In this document: positions 41,485 to 51,138 of the stretch, piece by piece
Layout of the letters: each line of letters starts with the position of its first letter
Position numbering within the stretch: the first letter of the stretch is position 1
Program-made: the position numbers and the translations under genes
Source of the DNA: Comamonas kerstersii
Lineage (GTDB): Bacteria; Pseudomonadota; Gammaproteobacteria; Burkholderiales; Burkholderiaceae_C
Reading direction: 5' to 3'
Assembly (NCBI RefSeq): GCF_008801935.1
Contig: NZ_VZOT01000005.1
Span: 62,001 to 126,000 of the forward strand
Length of the DNA: 64,000 nt
Notes under the pieces: generated by a model
The model's database searches: none
The model's input: only the letters and a program-made list of their open reading frames with translations
What the model was told of the DNA's origin: nothing

Positions 41485-43944
41485 TTAGTCGTAATTGCTG
41501 AAACGGCTAGGCACCGTGCCATCGCTGCTGCGCAGTGGGCGGTAGCCTGGAACAAACTCTTTCAGACTGCGCATGGGGTCTGCCCCCAGGCTCAGGCGAG
41601 AAAATCCGACGAACTCGATCTGAAACAGCAGTCGCGTGTTGGAATCCGTGCGGCTATTTTGCACGCGCTCCACCACCACCCGGCCAATCCAGCAGCAGCT
41701 GTCGTACTCAAAACCCACAATGGCGTCGACCAGCTTCTTGTCATACATGCTGTAGTTCAGGCGGCCTACGCTGTACCAGCGGCCACCGCCCGTGGCCTGG
41801 CCGAACTGGTCCTTGCGCCCCTGGTTCAGCGGCCACTGCCAGCCCAGATCAATTTGTTCACTGCCTTCATTGACCATAGGCATACTGTTTTCGCGCTGGT
41901 AACGATATGCCGCACTGAGGACTTTATAAGGCCCCGGGCTATAGCGACCACTGACGGAAGAGCGTGTCGTGTTACGGGTGTCCTGGTTGTACTGCACCAT
42001 GGCGTCCGTGCTCCAGCGGTTGGACCAGTTCACGCCACCGCCAATCAGAATGTCTGACCAGCCCTTGGTACCGGGTTTGTCATAACCCAGGCTGACGCGC
42101 TGATTTTCCAGGCGGTAACGCTGCGCAAAACCCAGGCGGGCCACTTCAGCGCCATCGTCAGGGTCCAGATAGCGTGTGGTCAGCCCCACTGTGACCATAT
42201 TGTTGTCAGCGATGCGGTCGTAGCCCGTATAGCTGTTGGAGCTGTAGATAGAGCCAAAGTTGAAGTCCGTGAGCGCTGTGTCATACAGCGGCACCATGCT
42301 CTGGTCGCGGTAGGGTGTATAGGTATAGAAGGCGCGAGGCTCCAGTGTCTGCACATAGGAACGGCCAAACGCAGAGGTATCACGCTCAAACACCAGGCCG
42401 CTGTCCAGACTGAGCGTAGGGATAGCGAACGACCTGCTACGCGCATAGCCACTGTTCACTGCGTCCAGCTGCGTCTGGCTGGCCGACAGTTGGTAATGGT
42501 TTGCCTGCAGCTTCACCGAGGGCGTTACAAAGCCGCCCGGCAGCAGGAAGGGGCGACTGGCCGCGAAATGGGCAAAGCTGCGCTGGCCATTGGCAAGGTT
42601 CTTCGCCCCGTACCAAGTGTCTGCCTCAAAACGCGTCGTATCTGCGCGCAGGGCCACATCCCAGCCCTGGGTAGCCCACTGGGTGGTGTCATAACTCCAC
42701 TGCAGCTGCGGCATGCGGTTAAAAGGTGGCGCAATCGGTGCTTCCGGGTCCTGCAGCACCTGCCACTGCTGGGCATACAGAGACACCCGGTGATTGCCAC
42801 CCGCCCAGGACAGACGTCCGTCACTGCTGAGCAGACGCTGGTCGCTATAGCGGGAATCACTGCTGTCGCCTGGCAGACGGCGGAAGTCACGCCAGTAGTC
42901 GTTGTCGCTGACGCGCAGCAGATTCCACTTCAAGCCCAGCGCACCAAACGGGCTGTTCAGCGCTGTATCGTGGCGCCAGTGATAACCCCAACGATCCCGG
43001 TCACGCAGCTTGTCATTGGGCATGTACTGCAGATCGAGGTTGCCGTCGTAATTTGGCTCCAGATAGCGGAACTCGGTATTCAGGCTCACCCCGCGCTTGC
43101 TCATGATGGTGGGGGTGATGGTGGCATCGCGATTGGGCGCAATATTCCAGTAATACGGCTGGCTGTATTCAACGCCGCTGACGCTGTCCACACCAATGGT
43201 GGGCGGCAGCAGGCCCGATTTGCGCTTGTCAGACAGCGGAAAGCTGATGGCCGGAATCGGCAGAATCGGCACGCCCTTGAATTCCAGTGCGCCGCTGTAG
43301 GCCACACCTACATCTTCGTTGCGATCCAGGGTGATGCGCTTGGCGCGGATCATCCAGTCAGGCGCCCAGCTGGCGCTGTCGTCGCGCAGACAGGTGGTGT
43401 AGGTGGCCTGATGGACCACGCTGTTTTCACGATCCAGAAACTCGATGCGCTCGGCATCACCATGACCCTGGGTGGCCAGAAACTGGTAGGTGGCTTCGTT
43501 GAAGTCCCCCTGAAAGGCATCGACCTGCAGTTTCAGCGATGTGCCCTGATAGATATTGCCGCCGCTGTTGATGTGTACATTGCCCTGTGCCTGCACGGTG
43601 TCATCCGGCAGGCTGTATTCCACACGGTCCGCACGGATGATGGTGTCGCCCCGGCGCAGTTCGGCGCCCCCTTCCAGCACCACATTGATGTCGGCCTGCC
43701 CGGAAATCTGCTCCGCACGGATGTGTGACGGCAGCTGATCGCGCAACTCTGCGGGCAACTGCTCGGCCAGCTGGCTGCTGGACTTCAATTGCGGAGCAGG
43801 CAGCGCCGTGTCCCAGGAACTGAGCGCCGGTGTCTGAGCCTGTGCATGCGCGGCGGCAGCCCACACCATGGCAACAGAAGCAGCCAGTGGGCGCAGGCGA
43901 AACAGGGTCGATGGCGAAGGCAAAGAAAAAGCGTGTGGGCTCAC
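41485..43944 (-). CDS. lptD: LPS-assembly protein LptD
   Basis: LptD, with LptE, places lipopolysaccharide in the outer leaflet of the outer membrane. The 819-aa protein has a signal peptide, a periplasmic OstA/LptA-like N domain (GGAELRRGDTIIRADRVEYS, LPDDTVQAQGNVHINSGG), and a large C-terminal beta-barrel with many aromatic-ended strands. Cysteines available for the LptD disulfides are present (TTCLRDDS and the C-terminal FEYDSCCWIG). First gene of the lptD-surA-rsmA operon, divergent from amgK with 75 bp between the starts. Confidence 0.96.
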   Translation of the reverse strand: MSPHAFSLPSPSTLFRLRPLAASVAMVWAAAAHAQAQTPALSSWDTALPAPQLKSSSQLAEQLPAELRDQLPSHIRAEQISGQADINVVLEGGAELRRGDTIIRADRVEYSLPDDTVQAQGNVHINSGGNIYQGTSLKLQVDAFQGDFNEATYQFLATQGHGDAERIEFLDRENSVVHQATYTTCLRDDSASWAPDWMIRAKRITLDRNEDVGVAYSGALEFKGVPILPIPAISFPLSDKRKSGLLPPTIGVDSVSGVEYSQPYYWNIAPNRDATITPTIMSKRGVSLNTEFRYLEPNYDGNLDLQYMPNDKLRDRDRWGYHWRHDTALNSPFGALGLKWNLLRVSDNDYWRDFRRLPGDSSDSRYSDQRLLSSDGRLSWAGGNHRVSLYAQQWQVLQDPEAPIAPPFNRMPQLQWSYDTTQWATQGWDVALRADTTRFEADTWYGAKNLANGQRSFAHFAASRPFLLPGGFVTPSVKLQANHYQLSASQTQLDAVNSGYARSRSFAIPTLSLDSGLVFERDTSAFGRSYVQTLEPRAFYTYTPYRDQSMVPLYDTALTDFNFGSIYSSNSYTGYDRIADNNMVTVGLTTRYLDPDDGAEVARLGFAQRYRLENQRVSLGYDKPGTKGWSDILIGGGVNWSNRWSTDAMVQYNQDTRNTTRSSVSGRYSPGPYKVLSAAYRYQRENSMPMVNEGSEQIDLGWQWPLNQGRKDQFGQATGGGRWYSVGRLNYSMYDKKLVDAIVGFEYDSCCWIGRVVVERVQNSRTDSNTRLLFQIEFVGFSRLSLGADPMRSLKEFVPGYRPLRSSDGTVPSRFSNYD

Positions 43945-44019
43945 AGGCGCATTCAGTCAAAGCGGAGATGGAGGGCAAGCACGGAGGGAATCCAGGCCGT
44001 TTGTAGAATCGGATTATCC

Positions 44020-45117
44020 ATGAGCGATCCTATCCTCCCCACATCTACCGTTGTTTGGGCCGACCCTGGCCGTCAAACATTGTTTACACAATGGCTGTCC
44101 GGCCTGACACCACAGCATGCGCTGTGTCCCGACAGTCTACGCCCGGCATCCGCTGATGCAAGCTTTCGCCGCTATCTGCGCATTGATACCCGCTCTGGCG
44201 ACAGCCTCATCATCATGGATGCGCCGCCTGACAAGGAAAACTGCCAGCCTTTTGTGCATGTGCAGCAGCTGATGGCAGAGGCCGCCCTGCCTGTGCCTGA
44301 GATCCTGGCCTGGGATGCAGCCAATGGCTTCATGCTGCTGACCGACATGGGCAGCCGCACGCTGATTGAAATCCTCCACCCCGAGCAGCCACGCAACGCT
44401 GAGCCCTGGTATCGCGAGGCGATGGAGCTGCTGCTGCGCTGGCAGCTGGCCTCCAAGCCCGGTGTGCTGCCAGCCTATGACGAAGCCATGCTGCGCCGCG
44501 AGCTGCAGCTGTTCCCGGACTGGTATGTGGCCCAACACCGCCAGTTCACGCTGGACGACAAGCAGCAGGCCATGCTGTCCAAAACCTTCGACACCATCGT
44601 GGCCGAGAACCTGCGCGCGCCCAGCGTCTATGTGCACCGCGACTTCATGCCGCGCAATCTGATGCTGCCTGCCAGGGATGGCGCTGGCCTGTCGATTCTG
44701 GACTTCCAGGACGCCGTCTATGGCCCCGTCACCTACGACATTGCCAGCCTGATGCGCGATGCCTTCCTGAGCTGGGAGGAAGACTTTGTCATCGACATCA
44801 CCGTGCGCTACTGGGAAAAGGCGCGCAAGGCCGGTCTGGTGGGTGCCACCAGCGCCAGCGGCTGGGGTGATGACTTTGGCGAGTTCTACCGCGCCGTCGA
44901 ATGGATGGGCCTGCAGCGCCACCTGAAAGTGGCAGGCATTTTTGCGCGCCTGACGCTGCGTGACGGCAAGCCCAAGTACCTGGCCGACACGCCGCGCTTT
45001 ATCCACTACCTGCGCTCGACCTGCAGCCGCTACCGCGAACTCAAGCCGCTGCTGCACCTGATCGACCAGATCGAAAACATCCAGCCCCAGGTGGGCTACG
45101 CCTACGGGCGCATCTAA
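44020..45117 (+). CDS. amgK: N-acetylmuramate/N-acetylglucosamine 1-kinase AmgK
   Basis: AmgK phosphorylates the anomeric carbon of MurNAc (and GlcNAc) in the recycling route that feeds MurU. The 365-aa protein is of the aminoglycoside-phosphotransferase fold: ASADASFRRYLRIDT glycine-rich loop region near residue 45, catalytic VHRDFMPRNLMLPA near 207, and the metal-binding LSILDFQDAVYGPVTYDIAS near 228. It is divergent from lptD, matching the Pseudomonas arrangement in which amgK is next to lptD, but murU is not adjacent here. ATG at 44020 opens the product. Confidence 0.9.
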   Translation: MSDPILPTSTVVWADPGRQTLFTQWLSGLTPQHALCPDSLRPASADASFRRYLRIDTRSGDSLIIMDAPPDKENCQPFVHVQQLMAEAALPVPEILAWDAANGFMLLTDMGSRTLIEILHPEQPRNAEPWYREAMELLLRWQLASKPGVLPAYDEAMLRRELQLFPDWYVAQHRQFTLDDKQQAMLSKTFDTIVAENLRAPSVYVHRDFMPRNLMLPARDGAGLSILDFQDAVYGPVTYDIASLMRDAFLSWEEDFVIDITVRYWEKARKAGLVGATSASGWGDDFGEFYRAVEWMGLQRHLKVAGIFARLTLRDGKPKYLADTPRFIHYLRSTCSRYRELKPLLHLIDQIENIQPQVGYAYGRI

Positions 45118-45119
45118 AA

Positions 45120-45210
45120 CCATAGCTGCTACGGCTTGATAAATCTTGATTTCAAAGAAAAATCATTTGAAAAGCAAGATTTTTCAAGCGCTGGCAGCTT
45201 CTTTTTTTAT
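45120..45210. repeat. Dispersed intergenic repeat, copy J (long form)
   Basis: Arms catagctgctacggcttgat and ttcaagcgctggcagcttct enclose an inner hairpin (AAATCTTGATTTCAAA ... TTTGAAAAGCAAGATTT). It fills the amgK-rsmE gap, ending just before the rsmE start. Confidence 0.8.
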
Positions 45211-45216
45211 ATCAAC

Positions 45217-45945
45217 ATGCCACGTTTTTACTGCCCTCTCCCACTGACGGCCGGCGCTGAACTGGAGCTGCCCGCGGGTGCTGCACGCCATGTGCAGGTG
45301 CTGCGCATGCAGCCCGGGGACACCATCACCTTGTTCGATGGCGCGCAGGACGGCCCGGGCGGTGAGTGGCAGGCCACCATCACCCGCATGGGCCGCAGCG
45401 ACGTGGCCGTGCGCATTGACCAGCACGTGGCGGCAGACCGCGAAAACACCCGCCCCGTGCACCTGCTGGCCGGCATCACCGCCAATGAGCGCATGGACTG
45501 GCTGGTCGAAAAAGCCACGGAACTGGGTGTGACCAGCATCACCCCCTTGCTGGCTGAGCGCAGCGTGCTCAAGCTCAAGGGTGAACGTGGCGACAAGAAA
45601 CGCGCGCACTGGCAGGCCGTGGCCGTGGCCGCCTGCGAGCAGTGCGGCCGCAACCGTGCGCCCGTCATCCATGAAGCAGTGACGCTGGCGCAGTGGCTGC
45701 AACAGGCGCCCGCCCAAGGGCTGCGCGCCGTGCTGTCGCTGGCAGATGGCACTCAGCCGCTGCAGCAGGTGCTCGGCGCCGATGCTGCCCAGCCCGTATT
45801 TTTTCTGTCCGGCCCCGAAGGCGGCCTGACCGAGCAGGAAGAGCTGCTGGCCCGCAACAGCGGCTTTATGCCCGTCACCCTGGGCCCCCGCGTCCTGCGC
45901 GCAGAAACGGCGCCGCTGGCTGCGCTGGTGCTGTCCACTTTGTAG
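45217..45945 (+). CDS. rsmE: 16S rRNA (uracil(1498)-N(3))-methyltransferase
   Basis: Methylates N3 of U1498 in 16S rRNA. The 242-aa protein has an N-terminal PUA-like domain (MPRFYCPLPLTAGAELELPA) and a SPOUT methyltransferase domain with deep-knot motifs ERMDWLVEKATELGVTSITP, ACEQCGRNRAPVIHEAVTL, FLSGPEGGLTEQEELLA and LGPRVLRAETAPLAALVL. ATG at 45217 is the family start; upstream codons belong to the repeat. Confidence 0.96.
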   Translation: MPRFYCPLPLTAGAELELPAGAARHVQVLRMQPGDTITLFDGAQDGPGGEWQATITRMGRSDVAVRIDQHVAADRENTRPVHLLAGITANERMDWLVEKATELGVTSITPLLAERSVLKLKGERGDKKRAHWQAVAVAACEQCGRNRAPVIHEAVTLAQWLQQAPAQGLRAVLSLADGTQPLQQVLGADAAQPVFFLSGPEGGLTEQEELLARNSGFMPVTLGPRVLRAETAPLAALVLSTL

Positions 45946-46148
45946 GACAAGGTCTACATTTTTACTGCTTAGCCTGCTGGCAGGCTGCAGGCAACCATTG
46001 TTCAAATTTCTCTCGGTAGTAACCCGGTGAGGATGGGATATCCTTTTTCCCAAAATACTTTGTAACCATTTATTGCAATTCACAGAACCGAACCCGAGGG
46101 TGGCAGCCTGCATCCACGTTCTGCAACCGGTGTACACGTTCATTGAGA

Positions 46149-47309
46149 ATGGATTCCCCCTTGTCTGGGCTTTGCAAACGCCTGAGCGACTGGCTGTTTT
46201 CTACCCATCCCACCTTGCGCGTGCGCTCCAGCATGGCCATGCTGGCTGTGCTGCTCATGGCAAGCAGCGCTGGCGTCATGCTGTGGCTGGGTCATGCTGG
46301 CTATGGCAGCCTGTCACACATCCGCTGGTGGTGTGCAGCTGCGGTGGGCGGGCAGGCCATCATGGCGGCGCTGGTGCGCAGCGACATCACCGCCAACTGG
46401 CACGACCCTGCACTGACTTTTCCCCAGGTGCTGTGGGCCGTCACCTGCAGCGCCGTGGCCTACGTGCTGCTGCAGGAGCAGGCGCGTGGCGTTGTGCCCG
46501 GGCTGCTGGCCATTTCCCTGTTTTTCGCCGCACTGAACCTCAAGGCGCGACACATCGTCAGCGTGACCTTCTACGCCTTGTGTGCCTTCACGCTGGCCAC
46601 CCTGATCACCATCCATGAGCAAGGCAAGGGCTGGGGCCGCCCGCTGGACTGGGCCTATGCCGCCGTGCTGGCCATCATGCTCCTGGGCTGCATGCTGCTG
46701 AGCCTGCGCCTGTACCAGCTGCGTGGGCGGCTGCGCAAGCAGCGCCAAGCCCTGGCACTGGCGCTGGAAGAAAACCGCGAGCTGGCCTCGCGCGATGCGC
46801 TCACCGGGCTGCTCAACCGCCGCTACATGCTCGAAGTCCTGCGCCTGGAGCAGGACCGCCGCCTGCGTGCAGGCCACCGCATGCTGCTGGCGCAGATGGA
46901 CCTGGATAACTTCAAGACCATCAACGACAACCACGGCCACAGCGTGGGCGATCTGGCACTCAAGACCTTTGCGGACCTGGTGCGCAGCTGCATCCGCAAT
47001 TCGGATGCTTTATCGCGCTGGGGCGGGGAAGAGTTCGTGCTGCTGCTCAGCGACACCAGCATCGACAACGCGCTGCGCACACTCAACCGCATCCGTATGA
47101 CGGTGGAGCAGGCAGAAGTGCATGCCGACTGCGTGACACTGCGCATGACGGTCTCTGTCGGGCTGGCCGAGCATCTGCCCGGAGAGAGCATTGAAATGAC
47201 GCTGGAGCGCGCAGACCGCGCCCTGTACCGCGCCAAGCATGCAGGCCGCAATTGCGTCGTGCTGGGCGACCACCCACTGCCAGCAGGGCCTGCCTCCATG
47301 GGCATGTAA
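46149..47309 (+). CDS. Diguanylate cyclase with N-terminal membrane region
   Basis: Predicted to make cyclic di-GMP from two GTP. The 386-aa protein has about six hydrophobic helices in residues 25-190 (MAMLAVLLMASSAGVMLWLG; LDWAYAAVLAIMLLGCMLL), a short coiled linker (LRKQRQALALALEENRELAS) and a GGDEF domain starting DALTGLLNRRYMLEVLRLEQ. The active site reads RWGGEEFVLLL, and RNSD five residues before it is a complete inhibitory I-site. ATG at 46149 is used; a TTG six bases upstream is possible. The signal sensed is unknown. Confidence 0.92.
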   Translation: MDSPLSGLCKRLSDWLFSTHPTLRVRSSMAMLAVLLMASSAGVMLWLGHAGYGSLSHIRWWCAAAVGGQAIMAALVRSDITANWHDPALTFPQVLWAVTCSAVAYVLLQEQARGVVPGLLAISLFFAALNLKARHIVSVTFYALCAFTLATLITIHEQGKGWGRPLDWAYAAVLAIMLLGCMLLSLRLYQLRGRLRKQRQALALALEENRELASRDALTGLLNRRYMLEVLRLEQDRRLRAGHRMLLAQMDLDNFKTINDNHGHSVGDLALKTFADLVRSCIRNSDALSRWGGEEFVLLLSDTSIDNALRTLNRIRMTVEQAEVHADCVTLRMTVSVGLAEHLPGESIEMTLERADRALYRAKHAGRNCVVLGDHPLPAGPASMGM

Positions 47310-47312
47310 CTC

Positions 47313-47368
47313 TCAAAAAAAGAGCGGCTAGCGCTTTTCCTTGCTGGATTTCAAATAGAAATCACCTC
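47313..47368. repeat. Dispersed intergenic repeat, copy K
   Basis: Left arm aagagcggctagcgctttt with the inner tttcaaatagaaatcacctc; the right arm is replaced by the following terminator. It lies after the diguanylate cyclase gene. Confidence 0.55.
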
Positions 47369-47373
47369 AAAAC

Positions 47374-47406
47374 AAAGAAAGCACCTGCGCAAGGTGCTTT
47401 CTTTTT
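47374..47406. terminator. Bidirectional terminator
   Basis: AAAGAAAGCACCT (47374-47386), loop GCGCA, AGGTGCTTTCTTT (47392-47404): a 13-bp stem between the diguanylate cyclase and the M20 dipeptidase genes. Confidence 0.9.
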
Positions 47407-47421
47407 GGGAGCATTCGAGGC

Positions 47422-48900
47422 TTATGCCGCAGGCATGGCCGCAATCACCTGTGCCACCGCTGCCGTCAGCTTCTTGGCATAGGGCACATGCAGGAACTCG
47501 TTGGGGCCGTGGGCATTGCTCTTGGGGCCAAGCACGCCGCAGACCATCATCTGCGCCTTGGGGAAGCCCTGGCTGAGCAGATTCATCAGCGGAATCGTGC
47601 CGCCCTGGCCGATGTAGCCGCAGTCCGCACCAAAGTGCGCACGGCTGGCCTGGTTCAGCGCATCTTCAAACCAGTTCGTCATGCTGGGCGCATTCCAGCC
47701 ATTGGCGCTGCCGTCACCTTCCCATGTCACCTTGGCCTGGTAGGGGGCGTTGTCTTCCAGCAGCTGCTTCATTTCCTGCACGCAGGCGGCTGCATCCACC
47801 AGCGGAGGCAGGCGCAAGCTGAGCTTGAAGGCCGTGTAGGGGCGCAGCACATTGCCCGCATTCTGCAGATTGGGCATGCCTTCCACGCCGGTCACAGACA
47901 GCGTGGGCTCCCAGGTGCGCTTGATCAGTGCCTGCACGGGGTCGGTCGTGGTGGGCAGCGCCACCAGTGTGGAGCCACCGCAGTCATGGTGCGCCCAGGG
48001 AAAGCGGCTGTAGGCCGCATCGCCCAGAATGCCTGCCGTGGTCTGGATCTGTGCCAGACGGTCCTCCGGCACTTCGCAGTGAAAGCTCTGTGGTAGCAGG
48101 CGGCCGGTCTTGCTGTCTTCCAGACGGTCCAGCACTTGGCGCAAGATGCGGAAGGACGAAGGCACCACGCCCGAAGCATCGCCCGAGTGCACGCCTTCGC
48201 TCAGAATTTCAACCTTCAAGGTGCCGCTGGCCATGCCGCGCAGGCTGGTGGTGAGCCACAGCTGGTCGTAGTTGCCAGCGCCGCTGTCCAGGCAGATCAC
48301 CAGCTCCACCGCACCCAGACGGGGGCGCAACAGGTCGATATAGGGCAGCAGGTCGGCCGAGCCGCTTTCTTCACAGGTTTCGATGATGCCGACGATGCGA
48401 GGGTGCATCACGTGCTGGCTCTTGAGCGCCTGAATCGCGGCCACGCTGGCATAGACCGCGTAGCCGTCATCCGCGCCCCCGCGGCCGTAGAGCTTGCCGT
48501 CTTCGTACTTGGGCGTCCAGGGGCCCAGGTCACTGCGCCAGCCTTCAAATTCAGGCTGCTTGTCCAGGTGGCCGTACATCAGCACCGTGGGGCTGTCTGC
48601 GTTGTTGGAATTGGGCTGTGTGCCCGCCACTTCAAAAAACAGAATGGGCGTGCGGCCTTCCTGGCGAATGATTTCGAGCTTGAGCCCTTCCACCTTCTGT
48701 GCCTCGACCCAGCTGGCCGCATTGCGCAGCACGGTGTCGATGAGCCCCTGCTGCTCCCAGTCGGGTGCAAACATGGGAGACTTGGCGGGAATGGCGATGT
48801 AGTCCTTGAGCTGGCCAACGATGTCGTCGTCCCACTTCTGACTGACTTGCTCCAGCGCCTGAGCGGTATTCAAAGCGTTGGAAGGAATGCGTGCGTTCAT
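47422..48900 (-). CDS. M20 family metallo-dipeptidase
   Basis: A di-zinc peptidase acting on dipeptides or related amides. The 492-aa protein has the M20 metal ligands in VLMYGHLDKQPEFEGW (H-x-D), YGRGGADDGYAVYA (Asp bridge), IIETCEESGSADLLPYIDLL (Glu-Glu, general base and ligand), and the dimerisation lid after TTSLRGMASGTLKVEILSEG. ATG at 48900 (MNARIPSNALNTAQALEQV) is used; an upstream codon at 48972 would add a GC-rich, unlikely extension. Exact substrate unknown; a carnosinase-like dipeptidase is the best guess. Confidence 0.9.
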   Translation of the reverse strand: MNARIPSNALNTAQALEQVSQKWDDDIVGQLKDYIAIPAKSPMFAPDWEQQGLIDTVLRNAASWVEAQKVEGLKLEIIRQEGRTPILFFEVAGTQPNSNNADSPTVLMYGHLDKQPEFEGWRSDLGPWTPKYEDGKLYGRGGADDGYAVYASVAAIQALKSQHVMHPRIVGIIETCEESGSADLLPYIDLLRPRLGAVELVICLDSGAGNYDQLWLTTSLRGMASGTLKVEILSEGVHSGDASGVVPSSFRILRQVLDRLEDSKTGRLLPQSFHCEVPEDRLAQIQTTAGILGDAAYSRFPWAHHDCGGSTLVALPTTTDPVQALIKRTWEPTLSVTGVEGMPNLQNAGNVLRPYTAFKLSLRLPPLVDAAACVQEMKQLLEDNAPYQAKVTWEGDGSANGWNAPSMTNWFEDALNQASRAHFGADCGYIGQGGTIPLMNLLSQGFPKAQMMVCGVLGPKSNAHGPNEFLHVPYAKKLTAAVAQVIAAMPAA

Positions 48901-48960
48901 GGCGAACCTCCAAAGGCATGGCGGCGCATAGGCCGCAGATAAGGCACATTGTGCGCCATC

Positions 48961-48994
48961 AAAAAAGCCCACGGCAGCCTAAGCTGCAGTGGGC
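48961..48994 (-). terminator. Terminator after the chemoreceptor gene
   Basis: GCCCACTGCAGC / GCTGCCGTGGGC on the minus strand (48994-48983 / 48978-48967), loop TTAG, with one mismatch, followed by TTTTTT. Confidence 0.85.
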
Positions 48995-49015
48995 ATGGGT
49001 AGAGCAGGGACGCAC

Positions 49016-51016
49016 TCAGTAAGGCAGTGCAGCCTGCGTGCTGCTGCCCTCAGCTTCCGGCAGCTTGAACACGCTGACCGAGTCTTCCAGGCGCACGGCC
49101 TGGTCGCGCATGCTTTGCGAAGCAGCGGCGGACTCCTCCACCAGCGAAGCGTTTTGCTGCGTCATCTGGTCCAGCTGCGTGACGTCCTGGTTGACCTGGC
49201 TGATGCGCTCGGCCTGTTCGCTGGCCGCCGCCGAAATCTCGCCAATGATGTCGCCCATGCGCTGCACGGAGCTGACGATCTCCTGCATGGTGTGCCCGGC
49301 GTTCTGCACCAGCTGGGCGCCAGACTCCACTTTGCCCACCGAGGTACTGATCAGCGCCTTGATTTCCTTGGCCGCTTCTGCGCTGCGCTGCGCCAGCGAG
49401 CGCACTTCTCCGGCCACCACGGCAAAGCCGCGGCCCTGCTCGCCCGCCCGCGCAGCTTCCACGGCGGCGTTCAGTGCGAGGATGTTGGTCTGGAAGGCAA
49501 TGCCGTCAATCACACCAATGATGTCGCCAATCTTGCGGCTGCTGGTGTTGATGTCATCCATGGTGGCGACCACATCGCCCACCACCTGACCGCCGCGCGA
49601 TGCCACTTCCACCGCCGAAGCCGAGAGCTGGTGCGCCTGCTGCGCGGCATCGGCAGACTGGCGCACCACGTGCGTGATCTCTTCAATGCTCTGCGCAGAA
49701 CGAGCCAGGCTGTTGGCCGTGTTTTCCGTGCGCTCTGCCAGATCGCCATTGCCCTGGGCAATCTGGCTGCTGGCGCTGGCAATGCTGTGTGCGGCCACGT
49801 GGACCTGACGCAGCATGCCCACAAAGCGCTGGCGCATGCCTTCCACCTCGCGCACCAAATCACCCACTTCATCACGGCGTGCGCTGCGAAATGGCTGGGT
49901 CAGATCACCCTGCGCCACCAGCGTGATGGCCTGTGTCAGCTCCTGCAGCGGCGCACTCACGCCACGGCGCAGCGTAAACAGCAGGCCTGCAGCCAGCAGC
50001 GCTAGCGCCAGCGCCATCGCGCCCCAGAGCATCCACAGTGCGCGGCGCTGCGAGGCCATGGCCTCGTCATCCGACACCTCGGTAATCACCCACCAGCCAT
50101 TGTCGGCCTTGCGCAGCACCGACCATGGGTTTCCACCCTGCCCAGGCAGCAGCGCCGTCACGTCCCGGGCAAAGCCGTCTGCATTCTGCGCCAGTGCTTC
50201 CAGCGAAACGCGTGCCTGCGGAAAAGCGTCCAGCACTTTCTTGCCCGTGTGTGTGCTGTGCGCGACGAAGGTGGCCTGCTCCCAGCTGCTGCCCGGCGCA
50301 ATCACCATGGCTCCGCCGTGCTCGAACAGGCGTGTCGCCACCACCTGCTGCTGCATGGCGTCCTGAAAGGCTGACAGGTCTGTACCCACAAACAGAATGC
50401 CCACCACCTGGCCCGAAGCATCACGCACAGGCTCATAGGCCGTCATATAGGGTTTGCCAAAGAGGTCTGCGCGGCCTACATAAGGCTTGCCCTGCAGCAT
50501 CAGCTGGTAGGCAGGGTGCTGGCGGTCCAGCACGGTGTGCATCACGCGCTCACCCTTCAGATCCCGCAGCGAGGTGGTAATGCGCACAAAGTCATCACCC
50601 TTGCGGGCAAACACCGTGGCAACACCGCCCGTGTCTTCGCTGAATTTGTCGACCACGGCAAAGTCGTCATTGATGGCAATGCCATCCAGATACAGCATGC
50701 CCAGAGAGGTATCCAGGCTCATCGCGCCATCGAAATAACGGCCAAAAGCCTTGGAGGCGCGCTCCACCATGCGACGGTTGGCGTTTTCCACGGTATCGAT
50801 GGAAGCGGCCAGCCCTTCAGTGGCGTGGATCACACTGGCCAGCAGCTGCTCGCGGGCTGCCTGGGTGCTGATATAGGACACAGCCAGGCTCAGCACCAGC
50901 AGTACCGCTGCCATCATGGCAATGCCAATGGCCGTCACACGACGGGCGACAGAACGACTTCGTGAAGGGTGGCCAGGCACGCTGCTGGTGGCCGTTGTTG
51001 GGGATATAGAACTCAT
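49016..51016 (-). CDS. Methyl-accepting chemotaxis protein with Cache sensor
   Basis: A transmembrane chemoreceptor signalling to CheA. The 666-aa protein has TM1 (about 28-50, [20 protein letters not shown]), a periplasmic Cache_3/Cache_2-type sensor (about 55-325; [20 protein letters not shown]), TM2 (about 333-352, [20 protein letters not shown]), a HAMP domain and the signalling domain with the conserved hairpin [20 protein letters not shown], then [20 protein letters not shown]. There is no CheR-tethering pentapeptide at the C-terminus (TQAALPY). The ligand is unknown. No other che genes are in the window. Confidence 0.94.
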   Translation of the reverse strand: MSSISPTTATSSVPGHPSRSRSVARRVTAIGIAMMAAVLLVLSLAVSYISTQAAREQLLASVIHATEGLAASIDTVENANRRMVERASKAFGRYFDGAMSLDTSLGMLYLDGIAINDDFAVVDKFSEDTGGVATVFARKGDDFVRITTSLRDLKGERVMHTVLDRQHPAYQLMLQGKPYVGRADLFGKPYMTAYEPVRDASGQVVGILFVGTDLSAFQDAMQQQVVATRLFEHGGAMVIAPGSSWEQATFVAHSTHTGKKVLDAFPQARVSLEALAQNADGFARDVTALLPGQGGNPWSVLRKADNGWWVITEVSDDEAMASQRRALWMLWGAMALALALLAAGLLFTLRRGVSAPLQELTQAITLVAQGDLTQPFRSARRDEVGDLVREVEGMRQRFVGMLRQVHVAAHSIASASSQIAQGNGDLAERTENTANSLARSAQSIEEITHVVRQSADAAQQAHQLSASAVEVASRGGQVVGDVVATMDDINTSSRKIGDIIGVIDGIAFQTNILALNAAVEAARAGEQGRGFAVVAGEVRSLAQRSAEAAKEIKALISTSVGKVESGAQLVQNAGHTMQEIVSSVQRMGDIIGEISAAASEQAERISQVNQDVTQLDQMTQQNASLVEESAAASQSMRDQAVRLEDSVSVFKLPEAEGSSTQAALPY

Positions 51017-51138
51017 GATGCTTGTAGGAAGAGTGTCAGCGTGCCGCCCTCTGGCTGTTTGGTCTCATCAGGGCATGCTCGCAGCAGAGGTCAGCGCCAA
51101 TGCCCTTGACAGGTGCTCGGCGCTTGTGAAGTCAAAAG

